Origin: Gnetum montanum
Lineage: Eukaryota; Streptophyta; Gnetopsida; Gnetales; Gnetaceae
Direction of reading: 5' to 3'
Assembly (NCBI GenBank): GCA_015680685.1
Contig: MNCI01035635.1
Span: 178,966 to 242,965 of the forward strand
DNA length: 64,000 nt
In this document: in pieces, positions 21,761 through 33,520 of the stretch
Numbering within the stretch: position 1 is the stretch's first letter
Layout of the letters: each line of letters starts with the position of its first letter
Made by a program: the position numbers and the translations under genes
Notes under the pieces: generated by a model
Database searches by the model: none
What the model was told of the DNA's origin: nothing
Seen by the model: only the letters and a program-made list of their open reading frames with translations

Positions 21761-24060
21761 ATGAATCCAAGTCAACCTTCCACATCAATGTCTAACACAT
21801 TTGATACCATGATACACCCAAAGCGTGCCATGCTAAACAATACAATTTTGTTTGTGCCAAAATCCAAGTAGGATTACCAGTGGATCACCTTGACATAGAG
21901 GCAAAACAAGATTATGAATGAGTTCATTGAGATAGATCGGAGTACAACCCCTCCTTATTTGACATAATTCCACTCATGGATTCCTATCACTAGTTATTGT
22001 CCCAACTCATTTGTGCAAAGGAGCATGATGCAAGGACAACCTATGGGGAACCCTCATAGGAAGAAGAAGATGAGTTCGAGGCCTGCTCTGAACATGAGAG
22101 CCCCCTCTACATTGTCTTACAAAAACTGCTCCCTATTATGATCCCTCTTCAGTTTTCTCCACCTGTTCTCTCTGAGATGGTGACCATGCCAATTCAACGT
22201 TCCTTACAAGTGACCGCTACACTTGCCAAACCTTATGCTCATGTAGGGGCCACCTCCCAACCCTAGACAACTTAGGCATCCTACATCCCACTTGTCTCAT
22301 CAATGCCCATGACATCTATCCAACCCACTTGTGTGTGGCCTACCTCAGTCACTACATCCATCACTTAGATGATGTGTTAACTAAACCCATCTGCTAGGAT
22401 GTTAAATTGGCAATGACTATTCACTATGATGTTAAACTGGTAATGATCATTTGCTACGATGTTAAACTAGTAATGACCATTCGTTATGATGTTAAATAGG
22501 CAAAATCTGTAACCAACAATCTAACTTTATTTTATGCAACCAACACAAGCCCAACCAATGTAACTGACTCACACATCCCCAAGCTTGGATTAGGCATTAC
22601 AGCTGATCCAAATCTTGATGTAGGAGATCAACCAACTCAAGGCTACCTCCTCTGACATTGTCAATGTGGTGGACTTCTACTAGAAAAATCCCATAAATCC
22701 TATGGTACCACTCTAACTCTCTCAACTAGGGTCCAGTTGGCTTAACTCACCAGGTACAGTGGTGAAGGAGATCCCAATGCACACTTGGTCACATTTCAAT
22801 CCAAGTGCCTACTCCTTCAAGCCTGGCCACATGTCATCATGCACATGTTTCCCATGTCACTCACTTGAAAGGCCTTAGATTGGTATTGCATGCTAACCAA
22901 GGCCTTAATCTCTTCTTTGGAGGATCCAATAAGCAAATTTATAACACGCTTTAGGTACAACATAAAGCCTGAAGCAATCCTTGACCAGCTTATGAAGGTC
23001 AAGCAAGGGTCGTTATAGCCTATGCCAAAATTCCTACAATGCTAGAATGCTACATTAAGTGAAATGCATGAAACCCTAGTAGAGATGCACCTACTAGCCA
23101 TTTTCAAGGGTGCAGTAAATGACTTCATCAAGTCCAAACTGTATTACCTATCCCTGAAGTCTCTTAGCCAAGCCTTTTCCCAAACAAAAGGCATAGAAGA
23201 GGTACCCCAAGCCAGTAATGACCTAGCCTATGTGGCCTATAGAAACCATCATGTGCATAAGAAAAACTTAATAGTGGAAAAAATGGCCACAAGTGCATAA
23301 GCAACCAACCAAGGATTGATAGCTAAGTAGCCTAAGGCCCTAGCTCACAAAGTCGCCAAATCTGGTGCCAACTTGCCTACATTAGCAGGGGCCACCCCAA
23401 CGTCCAACTTTGAGCATAAGGATCATTCAAAGTATACATTGCTACTAATGAAACCTTCTAAGCTACTTGAGAAACTCTTGAAAGCTAGGTGAATCTAATT
23501 CAAACACGTATTAGAGATTTCTTGCCAAAAACATGATAGGTACTATGAATTACTAAGGAACCCCATCCTAGCAATATCAAATGAGCCCCCAATCCCACAA
23601 CATTTCAAGTTGGGCCAATACTATCATTACCACCAGCTATTTGGTCACATTATAGACAATTATTATGCTTTGCAGGATGACTTGCAAAGAATGATAAAAT
23701 GGGACTAACTAGTGCTCGATGTAGCAAGCCAGTCCAACACAGTTGATGCCCCCTATGTCGTAAACTCCATCAGTGTAGATGGCAAGTCTAAACTTGCACA
23801 ACAACCTTTTATGATTCACATGCCTTATAACAAGGAAAGGATCCCCTTGGCCTCCATAAGTAAGAGTCCTCCCTTTATTCTCAAAGTTCCACCTTGGGCA
23901 CCCACAACATCCTTTGTGGTCAAGGTCCCACAGCAACTATTTTCTAAGACATTAAACTGGCATGACATAGCAACAACAACCACTAAGTAACCTTTTGCCA
24001 TCAAGGTGCCATAACAAGTTGGCCCTACAACAACTCCTAAACCATTATTTTTCCTAAGGA
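21761..24060 (+). pseudogene. El3 gag (broken)
   Basis: The ATG at 21761 starts MNPSQPSTSMSNTFD. The capsid-like core at about 22735-23010 has LTRYSGEGDPNAHLVTFQSK and KALDWY. Further open stretches (23064-23300) include IKSKLYYLSLKSLSQAF. The knuckle-like motif near 23620-23690 reads YHYHQLFGHIIDNYYALQDD, where related plant elements have Cys; both Cys positions appear as Tyr. Four in-gag tandem units lie at 22377-22505. Stops throughout. Very similar to El5 on the other strand. Confidence 0.8.
22377..22505 (+). repeat. 33-bp tandem repeat in El3 gag
   Basis: Four units on the pattern CTAYGATGTTAAACTRGTAATGACCATT. Related words (CTAGGACTTTAAACTRG) recur at 25720-25920 downstream of the protease, so one repeat seems to have spread within the element. 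Confidence 0.8.
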
Positions 24061-24639
24061 TGTCATAATGTGATGGCCCCTTACCTACTCAAAGCCCAAT
24101 AGTGGTTAATGTCTCAGTCTCTCCTTCTTCAAGGGCCAACCCCACTGGCAACCTAGGTAGGCTTCCCAAATGAAAATGCAATAGGATGAACAAGTGCCTT
24201 GCAACCCCCATGGTTGAAGCAAAGGTCATAACCAACAAGCAACAATCAAACACTAGGGCCATTGCTCCCAAGCAAGCCAAGCCCAAGTCCCCTTCACGAG
24301 AGATCTGTCTCTCAATCCATATGGAGGAAGTCAAGGCCAACATAATGACTGATGATAAGGACTTCATAGCTATACTAACCTAGGTGAAATAAACACTAAA
24401 GAAAAAGAACATAATTTTGAGTTTATATGACCTAGTCATGACCTCATCTAGTCATCGCCAAGCATTGACCTGAATGTTGGCCTCCATTCTTGTTACAGAG
24501 GACATCCCTATAGATGAGACATCCATCCATGCAATGATGTTTCCCCCTACACCACAAGAATCAAGTTCAACATCCCTAGCATTCCATGACAATGCAATTA
24601 AGGTTAACCCTGAATGAGGGGAGGTCACTACAACTCCAC

Positions 24640-25337
24640 TATCCATTAGCATATGTATTGGGTAATGCACCATCTGTAGAGTACATGTTAATGATGGTGC
24701 AAGAACAAATGTAGTCATGTACTCCATCATTGACAAGCTAGGCCAAGTAGATAAAATTAGGCCAACCAGGATCACATGTCTAAAATCCTTCATCGGATCA
24801 CATGTCCTCATCAGGGTTAGAATCAACTTAGCCTTCATAGTAGGAGAGCAATTCTCCACCAGTGAAAATTTCACTATCATAGAGGAGATGCCAAGATTCA
24901 ACCTGATCCTAGGTAGGCCTTAGCTAGGTCAACTATAGGCTATCTCCTCTCCCATCTACCAAGAAATCCACCTTCCATACCAAGGTGGTCAAGTTATCAT
25001 CTATGGTGATAACACTTTCTCTCTAACTATCCACATCATAGACATGGCGTAAGTGTTGGAGGTGGAGTTTCTTGGTGATGCACCTATAGCAACCAACACA
25101 ATGCTTAAGGCTAACATACCTGAACAAGTGGTTGAAGCCAATAGCCTCCCAAAGAACCCTAAGCCTTTTGTGCCCCCTAATACATGCCTAGTTAGGAAGC
25201 AACTACATGAACAAGACTTTCCCTTGGCCAAAAACATGCTAAGCGCCTGCTTACTACTTGCCTCCATAGGCCATGCATTTTTAGTTTTTGCTTGTGTTAC
25301 ATTTATTCATGCATTTACATTTCACTTGTTTTCCTAG
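24640..25337 (+). pseudogene. El3 retropepsin-like domain (broken)
   Basis: RVHVNDGARTNVVMYSIIDK (about 24680-24740) aligns with the plant protease loop V-D-N-G; here it reads V-N-D-G, so the active-site Asp is displaced or mutated. FNLILGRP (24898-24921) is the second conserved strand. After a stop, an open stretch (25053-25337) follows with EVEFLGDAPIATNTMLKANI but no recognisable RT start. This is the end of coding sequence in El3. Confidence 0.75.
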
Positions 25338-27109
25338 TTTACACACTGCTACACTTTGTTTATACATTTCTACTTTGTTTATGCATCCATCCACTTAGTT
25401 TATGCATTACATTTGAAAAAAATCAAAAACACATGAAAAATTAAAAAGAAACAAAAAACATAAAACTACAAAAACACATGGCTCAAAAAGGCCTTAAACT
25501 AGCCCACAACTTGAAATGGCCTAAAACTATCACTTTTTGCATTACTTTCCTTTCATTCATGACTTTTAACTTTGTTTATGACAAGTGTCGCTTTATCTTT
25601 TTTTTTCTAGTTGACTTTTGCAAGATCTTGTAGGCCTACAATATGACTATGCATGTAGCATTGTACCTCACACAAGAAAGGTAAGCACTTGTCCACCATG
25701 ACATAAAAAAATTGGCACAAATAGTCTGCTATGACTATAAATCAGCATAGATTGTTCTTGGGTCATGATGTTAAACTAGCACAATATCCAATATTTTCTA
25801 CAATGTTAAATTGGCATCCAAAAATCTACTAGTACTATAAACTAGCACATCATAGTCTGCTAGGACCTTAAACTAGGTTCACAGTCTACTAGGACTTTAA
25901 ACTGGTATGTTCCTAATCTATTGGAGCACTTTCCATTAGTGAAACCCTTGGGGCACTTGCATCATCATCACCTCCCACCATTATGGTGATCTTTTGTAGC
26001 ACCTACCATTGGTGCAACTTTTAAAGGACTTATAGAATCATCATCCTGGCACTTTCACTGGCTTCCTAAGCACTTATAACTAGCATTGCATTTAATGCAT
26101 TTGTAGCATCTTCATGTCTAACACTTTCGGCATCTTCACATCTAGCATTTGCACCTACATTTCATGTTTTGTCATTTTCTTATCTTCTTGGAGTTGTATT
26201 TGTATGATGAAGCCCCAGAGGTAGTCATGCAAAGCCGCATCTCATCATAGCAGAATACTCCGATGTGCATGAGTGGACTAGTTAAGCTACTCAAGAGTGC
26301 ACAACCCCCTCATCGAATTATAATCTATGCACATCCACTCCTTCATCCCAATAGCCTCTCATCCCCCAGATACTCATGATTACACATCCCTCTGATGCAT
26401 ACGCACTGTGATGCCTATGACTTTCTCTTCACATTAACCATAGAACCCAAGGTAGATGTAACACAACTCATCTTATGGGGAGCTTCTCTTTGCTAGTCAA
26501 AGCCCAAGCAGATGTAACACAACTCATCTTGCGAAGAAAACACTTGTCCTATAGACACAACATGATTACATCAAAGTAAAGCCCATCTACTCGATGGTCC
26601 ACACCTTATAACTAGAATTCAGTAGTAAGTTGAACCCAACAGAGGTTCTCCTGATAGAAAAACCAAAAAGAAAAAAAAACTTTAAAAAGAGAAAAATATA
26701 AAAAAACCAAAGAAAAGAAAAAAAGGGGAAAAGCACATTCCCAAGCAAATTGACAGCACTATAGTTTCACAATTGGCCTAGCCTTGGATCGACTTTAACT
26801 CTCTTATGAAAACTTTGACAAGAGGTCAATGCTTCAAGGGTAAACCACTTCATGCCATAATCATCGTCAGCCATGCTTACTTTGCATTTTACATCATGAT
26901 CCATTATTTGCATTTCACTTCCACTATTTTCATTTCATCTTCCTATCATTGCGTATATCCCTTATCCCTCAGCATACCCTTATTCCCTTAGCACTCTTAA
27001 GCATGATGAAATGACACTCGATCTAGTACTGATGAGTGATGTTGGTGTCATGTCCATTGCGTTTTGTAATTCTTTATCAATGTCTCTCAAGCCACTCCTC
27101 CAAAAGTCA
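25338..27109 (+). other. El3 non-coding 3' region
   Basis: No RT, RNase H or INT motif in any frame I could read. It holds A-rich tracts (25415-25490, 26640-26740), degenerate CTAGGACTTTAAACT repeats (25720-25920) and a direct repeat of AGATGTAACACAACTCATCT (about 26455 and 26513). Confidence 0.7.
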
Positions 27110-27124
27110 ACAAAGAGGGACCAA
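27110..27124 (+). promoter_or_regulatory. El3 polypurine tract
   Basis: CAAAGAGGGACCAA directly precedes the 3' LTR start TGAAACACC. Confidence 0.75.
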
Positions 27125-28469
27125 TGAAACACCACCAATTTTGGGCTTCAGCATTACAACTACAAATTTATCTAAGTTTCAAAACTTGGCAAATTCTTCT
27201 AAGTGTTGGTGCTATGCTCCCAAGTGTAGCTAGCATAGCAATTTTTTCTAAGTATCCTTGCTACGATTTAGAGTGTAGCAAGTGTAGCTAGTACTAGACA
27301 TTTAGTTTTACAAAATTTGACTATGTGTTGTGCTACACTCCAAAGCATAGCTAGCGTAGCACTATAGAGAAGCCTCCAAAAGTCTCGAGAGCTTAGCATT
27401 AGCCTTCACCTTGGCTCTAGCACTCCTCTGGCAAGCAAGATCAGCAATTTACATTTCTCCTATGCTCCTTGATTATCCCAAATTGTACCTATGCTCTAGA
27501 GCGTAGCAACCAGAGTTAGAAAACTTTTTGGTCACCTCCAGAATTAGAAAAATTTTGGAATTTTTCTCATAGTCCCACCTACCACACTATCACATAATAC
27601 TTGATCCATGTTTTATGCTAACCCTAGCACTATAAATACCCCTAGATCCCCAACATTTTAACTATTATCATTCCTTGACTATTGGCATTCCTTGATGGTT
27701 GGCATTTCCTGACTATTGACATTCCTTGAATGTTCGCATTCCTTGACTATTGACATTTTTGGATGTTGGCATTCCTTGATGATTCGCATTCCTTTATTGT
27801 TGGCAGTCCTCAACTATTTGCATTCCCAAGTGGTTGGCATTCCTTGGATTTAAGCATTTTTAAGCACTTGGTATTTGGCATTTTAGCATCTTGTCACTTA
27901 GCTTCATGGACAAATGAGACCCAGAGCACATCACACTGACGAAGAGGAAAAGTTTCATATCACGACCCACTGCAACCCCATTGCATCCCTACAGAACATT
28001 ACATGATACACTCCATTGGACAACCTAACAGGAATAGTTCATCATGGCAAGCACCAAACTTCATGACTTGAGATCACCAAGATTGTGACTATGCTTCCAC
28101 TACACTTGTTGTACACTATGTACCTTCTAAGACCTTTTTAGAGTTAACTATGCTCCTATTTGGGGTAGTGTTCCATTTCTCTCTCCCATTTCTAGAATTT
28201 TCTTATGTTTTCTTGCATTTTTCTACACTTTTTCAAGCATCTTCATACTGTACTACGTATTTTTTGCATTTGCATTTCATCTAACCATGCCACTCCTTGG
28301 TTATACCCACTACCCCAATTGCAACTGACAAAGTCCCTAGTCAATCAACAAGACCGATTAGGGTGCTCTACCTCTATTTCCAGCAAGGCTCTGGTGTAGA
28401 GGTAGGGTTAAGGCTATGCATTTGTTGATCCCTCATTGATTATAGCTACCAATGTTTTTGGTCATTACA
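27125..28469 (+). repeat. El3 3' LTR (1345 bp)
   Basis: TGAAACACCACC start, TATA box at 27631-27638, minisatellite at 27655-27850, end GGTCATTACA, followed by the target duplication AAGCT. This copy is free of Ns and is the better reference for the family. Confidence 0.92.
27655..27850 (+). repeat. Minisatellite in El3 3' LTR
   Basis: About ten units of 17-19 bp of the TTGGCATTCCTTGACTA type, the short allele of the array at 20190-20545. Confidence 0.9.
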
Positions 28470-30276
28470 AAGCTTTTTAATAGATTCAACTCTTGTTGTT
28501 GTTGGGCTAAGGATTGCTTATTCTGCAAGTTAGGCACAAAGTTCAACAACCTCCATAGCCAAGCGTTGATTTGCTCGTAGGCCATTTCTAGTTGCCCCTT
28601 CAAAATGATGCATCTACCCCTTACATTTAGTAGCTCCGAGTGCGTTGTAGTGATGTTCTCTAGAAGATCAAAGATATCTAGAGTCAGTTGCCCGATTCCT
28701 ACCGGTTGTTCTAGTAGTTACTTGTGTTAGGCTACATTCAATTTCTTACTAACTATGCCTATAGACATATACACATTTTGGAGTGCAAATACATCTGGTA
28801 CAGATGTCTTGGGTGCATTCAGTGCTTCAGCTACATGATCAACTACCACTTCTACTATTTTCTCCTATCATTAGTGCTATATCACCAAGATAGTTACCTC
28901 TTCACCTTCCTCCAACCTCACTGAGAAAGTGGTAGCATTCCCAAATATTTCTAGGAATAGATGATGTTTTGCTAATGACACTATCACCTCTCGAGCATTA
29001 GGATCCAACCTCAAAGGCAGCTGTGTTCTTTGGGTAGAGAAAACAAAACCATCCCTTTCCATTTAGCTAACTGTTTGGGGCACCTCATTAAGGTGCCTCA
29101 TTGCTAGTCGATACATAGATGGATCCGCCCCACTTGTTCTTTCTTATTTCTCTTGTTCACTCAAGAGCTACTCTCAAATTTTTTTTAGACACTCAAGGGC
29201 TACTCAACCCTCCTTGAGTGGATGGTGGTGGTGGTAGCTCCTATTCTTGAATGATTTTTGGCATTTTCTCTTTCATGATTTCTACCCACAAGGACAAGGG
29301 AGCATGCCTAAGAGTGTCATTTGAATAGTGAATAATACCTGCCCTCTTGCAAAGTCTCTTAATAAGGCATGGAAATGATAGGGTCTTCCTTCCACATTCA
29401 TTCTCCTTGAAGCACTTCTTGATCTCCAGATAAATCAATTATGGAACATTTATAGGAAATTTCCTGCTTAGAGTGACACATGCTTAAGTGGAGAAAGTAG
29501 TCACTTTGCTTGGCCTCACTGTTGGATTGAGGTGATAAGCTTGTGTAAGCATGCCATTGATGAGAGGCCTATGCGAGCACACCATACTCCTTATGGTTCA
29601 CCCCATAACATCATTGGGTCCACTCTCTTTTTGCCTCAAGATCACCTTTTGTTGATATTTTTTCCAATTGTGTTCCAATGTCTAGTAACCCTAGTGCCTG
29701 TGAGATAGCTTCTATCGAATAGGACACTTAAATGTCCTTGATTTTTATAATGGACCCTAACCNTGAATAGGACACTTAAATGTCCTTGATTTTTATAATG
29801 GACCCTAACCTTCAGCTATTCTAGAAGAGATAGGTCTCTCCCATGTACCATTTCCCATTGGTTGTGATGATTGGCCACATGGGAGAGGTTTGTAATTGTA
29901 TTCTAACATCCTCTGAAGCTTTCTCCAAAATGGCCCAAAGTTCATCTTTTGAAGATTTGGATCTCTCGGGACATGATAATGTCTAGGTAGGCTTGAGTTA
30001 GAGTGACCTCAAGCCTTAGCATAGGTCCAAGTGCTTCTCCTCATTGAGATTGTTCTGTAGGCACTTCTTCCTCTAGAATATGTTAAACAAATTCCACTTC
30101 AGGTTCCTCATGAAGAGGTCTGGTTGCAAGGGTCACCTCTTGTTATTCTTGACCTTGTTCCTACTAGTCCCTTCTTGCTCTTGGCTTTGTTTCTGCTAGC
30201 CCCTTTCTCCTCTAGGTTTTTTCTCCCATGGTTGTGAGGGTTCTCCTTCTTGAAAATGTTTTTGTTTAGGTGCCAT
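28470..30276 (-). pseudogene. El2 ORF3, N-terminal part
   Basis: The ATG at 30276-30274 starts MAPKQKHFQEGEPSQPWEKK, right after a 3' splice-site-like sequence. The domain shared with El1 and El6 is clearest at 29241-29438: CFKENECGRKTLSFPCLIKR and LCKRAGI. Then follow a linker and the first coiled-coil segment (28480-28700). Cut at 28474 by El3 and continued at 19379. A single-N duplication (29717-29810) adds about 47 bp. Stops throughout. Confidence 0.8.
29717..29810. repeat. Single-N direct duplication
   Basis: Copies of about 46 bp flank the N at 29763 without mismatch. Probable assembly artefact inside ORF3. Confidence 0.85.
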
Positions 30277-30584
30277 CTGTAATCACAATAGAACCATGGA
30301 CTAGCAAGCATTGTGTAACCTTAAAACAATTGGGATACCTTAACTCTTGAGGGTAGTTACGCTTGGCTAAGTTCTTATTATGGCTAATTTAATTAACTCA
30401 ATTTTTATTTCTATTAATGTCTTATCATTGATAAACCATCCCAAAGATTGTTGGAAGGGTTAACTTAGAAAAAGTTGATATTTATGTATGATTAAGGTTA
30501 CTAACCCTTGGGGGAGTTAGAAATTTTTTTTGAAAATTGGATCAGAAACCTTAAGGTTTGTGGCCCCCATGATAAAGATCTTAC
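30277..30584 (-). other. Candidate leader intron before El2 ORF3
   Basis: Minus-strand donor CAAAG|GTAAGA (30585/30584), the best donor of the three copies, and acceptor TTGTGATTACAG (30277) directly before the ATG. 308 nt. Same position as in El1 and El6. Confidence 0.55.
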
Positions 30585-30719
30585 CTTTGGTAAGTGTAGG
30601 ATTGAAAAATGGAGTGATTTGGATAAACGATTTGAAAGTTATGGAATCTAGAAGGTTTTTGGCTATGAAAAATTGCAAAAATTCCCCATGTGTTATGAGA
30701 AAATTGAAAAAAATTCCAA

Positions 30720-30800
30720 AGTATCTAACGGTATATATAGTATTTTTGCATTACGTCGATGAAGCCTCGTCGATGCAGTTGTTGACCACTGTTAACTTTC
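30720..30800 (-). promoter_or_regulatory. El2 internal U3-like promoter for ORF3
   Basis: Minus-strand TATATATA (30732-30739) preceded by GCATCGACGAGGCTTCATCG, the same GATG/GGCC vocabulary as the LTR U3. About 150 nt upstream of the candidate donor. Confidence 0.55.
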
Positions 30801-32340
30801 ATTAACTTTGGTCAAACTTTCAAAATACAAGGAATTTTTCAATGAAATTGGAATCAAATGAAAGCTTAGAAGACCAAGAATAGTATGAAATCATGAGAAG
30901 AGGGTGTTGAAGTTCATAAATTTGAAAAAATGAAGAAAAATTAATTTAATGAATGAATGAAATAAAAGATTAAGGAGTACTGAGTAGTTTACACAATGGA
31001 AAATACGAAATATAAAATTGTAATGATGTTAAAGGTTAGGAATCTTAACTAATTAAGCCAAAAGCTATGCAAGTGGGTCCTCCCCATAACAAGCTCAAGC
31101 CCTCTTTGATCTTGCATAACCTCAACTAAGGAGTCTGTGGCCACCGTAGTCGATTTATTGATTATGACAAGTTAAGGACCAATCCAAAAGAAGCCACTCA
31201 AGAATCTCAATACGTTAGACTAAGACATAGAGAATAACATAGAACTCGGTAAGGAGGTGAGTTATGGCAGCATGGATGGATGATAGAGAAGTTGGAATGG
31301 AGTTCCAAATTAAGGTCATAAGAAGTCCCTTGTGGAATTGTTAAAATGACCTAAGAAGTTTCATCCTTAGTCCAAACCAAAGCCTTCCACTTTCCATAAC
31401 TTTGCATCACCACTATAAGACTAATCCACCCACTTGAGACACAAGAGTATCCTTGCAAGATAACCACCATTCCACAAAGAGGAGATAGAAGTAAGAAGTG
31501 AGAGAGAGAGGGCCTTAGTTAGAGGGGACCTTCAGGCATAGGTGTGTGTCTTTTGAGTCCCATAACCAATGCTTGTATCCCTTTTATTTATCCAAGGGGT
31601 GTGCTTTGAATTTCCATTATTTTTATTATGAAATGGAAACCACATCATGCAAGGACTTATTTGTGTCGAAGCAGTGTGCTTTGAATTTCCATCATTTTTT
31701 TTTGAAATGATCGGAACCACACCATGCAACAATGTTATTTGTCTTCCTATCATTGGGTGGTATGGCATGGTAAGAAGGTCACAAAATAACACTTAAGCAC
31801 TTAAGCAAGAATAAGAGTACAAAGAGTATTGAGTCCCCTTGAAGTCACACCCTTTAAAAACCTTTGGATCCTTCCTAATTCTAGAACTACCAAGGTCACT
31901 AATTAATTAAAAGTTTCTTTAATGAAAAAGGGACCTCAAATTCCTAGGATAAAGAAAACCATAGAGCTCATTTAGATGGGTAGATGATGTGGACTCATTA
32001 CTTGTTCCATGAAAAATAAACCATGTCAAATTCATCATATGTCAAAATTCAAAAATACAAACTAGACATTGACAATCACACATTAAGCATAAACCATCAT
32101 TAGTAAATAGGAGCAGCAGCATTGTGTCCTACGAAAATAAAGTAGATTTATGATGAAAAATGAGAAAATATCAAGCTTAATGAAAAGATACAAAATAAAG
32201 TAAAATATATAATAAAGTGTAAAATAATCAAGAAAATTTTAAGGTACTAAAGATGGTGTAAAATTTAGAAAATTTGAAATAAAAAAATTGTAAAATCAAA
32301 AACATGAAAAAAAAGGTAGAAAAATTGAGAGGCCAATAAC
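30801..32340 (-). other. El2 non-coding spacer between pol and ORF3
   Basis: No coding signal. Conserved blocks with El1 and El6: GCAAGTGGGTCCTCCCCATA (31069-31088) and repeated GTGTGCTTTGAATTTCC...CCACACCATGCAA units (31595-31735). The pol-side end carries the purine motif GTGGGGGATA (32351-32360, minus sense), just inside the next feature. Confidence 0.7.
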
Positions 32341-33520
32341 CTAGATGGCCATATCCCCCACAATTGAGTTAGAAGAAGGAGATCTGAAAAATAGAATGTG
32401 GGTGTCCATCAGTTGAGGTGATATTTACACTAGCTAATCTTGGTTCTAGAAAAGGTTTAATTTGTTGGATATTGACCAACTGCTTTTTACTTGGGTTGTT
32501 AGGTTTCTAAATTATCATGTCCCAAGAGGAAAAGGTTTGATTAATTATATAAGGTCTCTCCCACAATGTTTGAAATTTTTCCTTTTGAGGTACATGTGTG
32601 GGATTCTAGTAGAGGACCTTATTTCTTAGTTGAAACCTTACTTTCCTAATTCTAAGGTCATGGCATTGCTTGCTAAATTCCTTGTTCATCTCATTCAAAG
32701 ATAGGGCCACTAAGCAATTTTTGTCTAGCACATTTAGATCGATCAATCTTTCCTTTTGTGCTAAACTTAGGTCAAGGTTTAGATCATAGACTGTTGATGG
32801 TGTATAGAGCTCAAATTGAATTGGGAGCATTGAAAGTTTTCTATACACTAACTCATAGGGAGAATATACAATAGGAAGTTTCCAAGTTGATCAATAAACC
32901 CAGAGAGCATCATTAAGTTTTATGCTCCAATCCTTCCTATATTTGCTAATGGTTCGCATTCATATTTTTGTAATCTCCTAGTTGGTTACCTCTGCTTGAC
33001 CATTGGCTTGGGGTTAGTAAAGTGTTATGAATTTATGTTTTACCCTGAAGCATTGCATTAATTTTCTAAATGTGGCCCTTGTGAAATGAGTCCCATTATA
33101 AAAAATTAGTGAATGTAGCACCCTAAGCCTATTTACAATATTTTGTTATATAAATCTAGTGACAGTGGATGATGTGCAATTTGTAACAGCTACCGCTTTA
33201 ACCTATTTTGTACAATAGTCAACTACTACTATAATATATGATTTCTTGTTAGACATGGATTTAATTAGACCTATGAAATCAATGGCCCCTATGTCAAAAG
33301 ATTCTAGTTATTGAATCCATTGTTGAGGATCTTCCATACGAGCGGTCATCCCCTCATCACATTAACAATGTTCACAAAGCTTGATAAACTGGTGGGCATC
33401 CTTAAAGATTGTGGGCCAATAGTATCCTACCATCAGGTTTTTTATGGTCATGCATCTCCCTAGATAGTGGCCTTCACAAGGTCCTTCATGAGCATCCTAG
33501 AGAACGCATAGTTGATCTCT
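32341..33520 (-). pseudogene. El2 integrase (broken)
   Basis: Zinc-finger region at about 33360-33510. The core begins near 33310 with SFDIGAIDFIGLIKSMSNKK, keeping the first Asp. The second catalytic position reads Tyr (LIFYNGTHFT, about 33095). The C-terminal domain 32606-32848 is an 80-codon open stretch (LDLSLAQKERLIDLN). Frameshifts between parts. Confidence 0.8.

Larger units (their letters stand above)
19380..28469 (+). mobile_element. El3: family B gag-protease LTR element without RT/INT
   Basis: Perfect 5-bp target duplication AAGCT (19375-19379 and 28470-28474). LTRs start TGAAACACCACC and end TCATTACA (right) or TTATA (left, mutated). A PBS follows the left LTR and a PPT precedes the right one, giving plus orientation. 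The 6 kb interior codes gag and a retropepsin-like domain, but I find no RT, RNase H or integrase motif. It was therefore probably non-autonomous, like plant elements that carry gag but not pol. Confidence 0.85.

Noticed and set aside
24089-24367. Minus-strand frames of 90-150 codons in the El3 gag-protease region (also 24452-24901)
   Set aside because: Antisense of regions whose plus-strand frames align with El5 gag and with retropepsin motifs.
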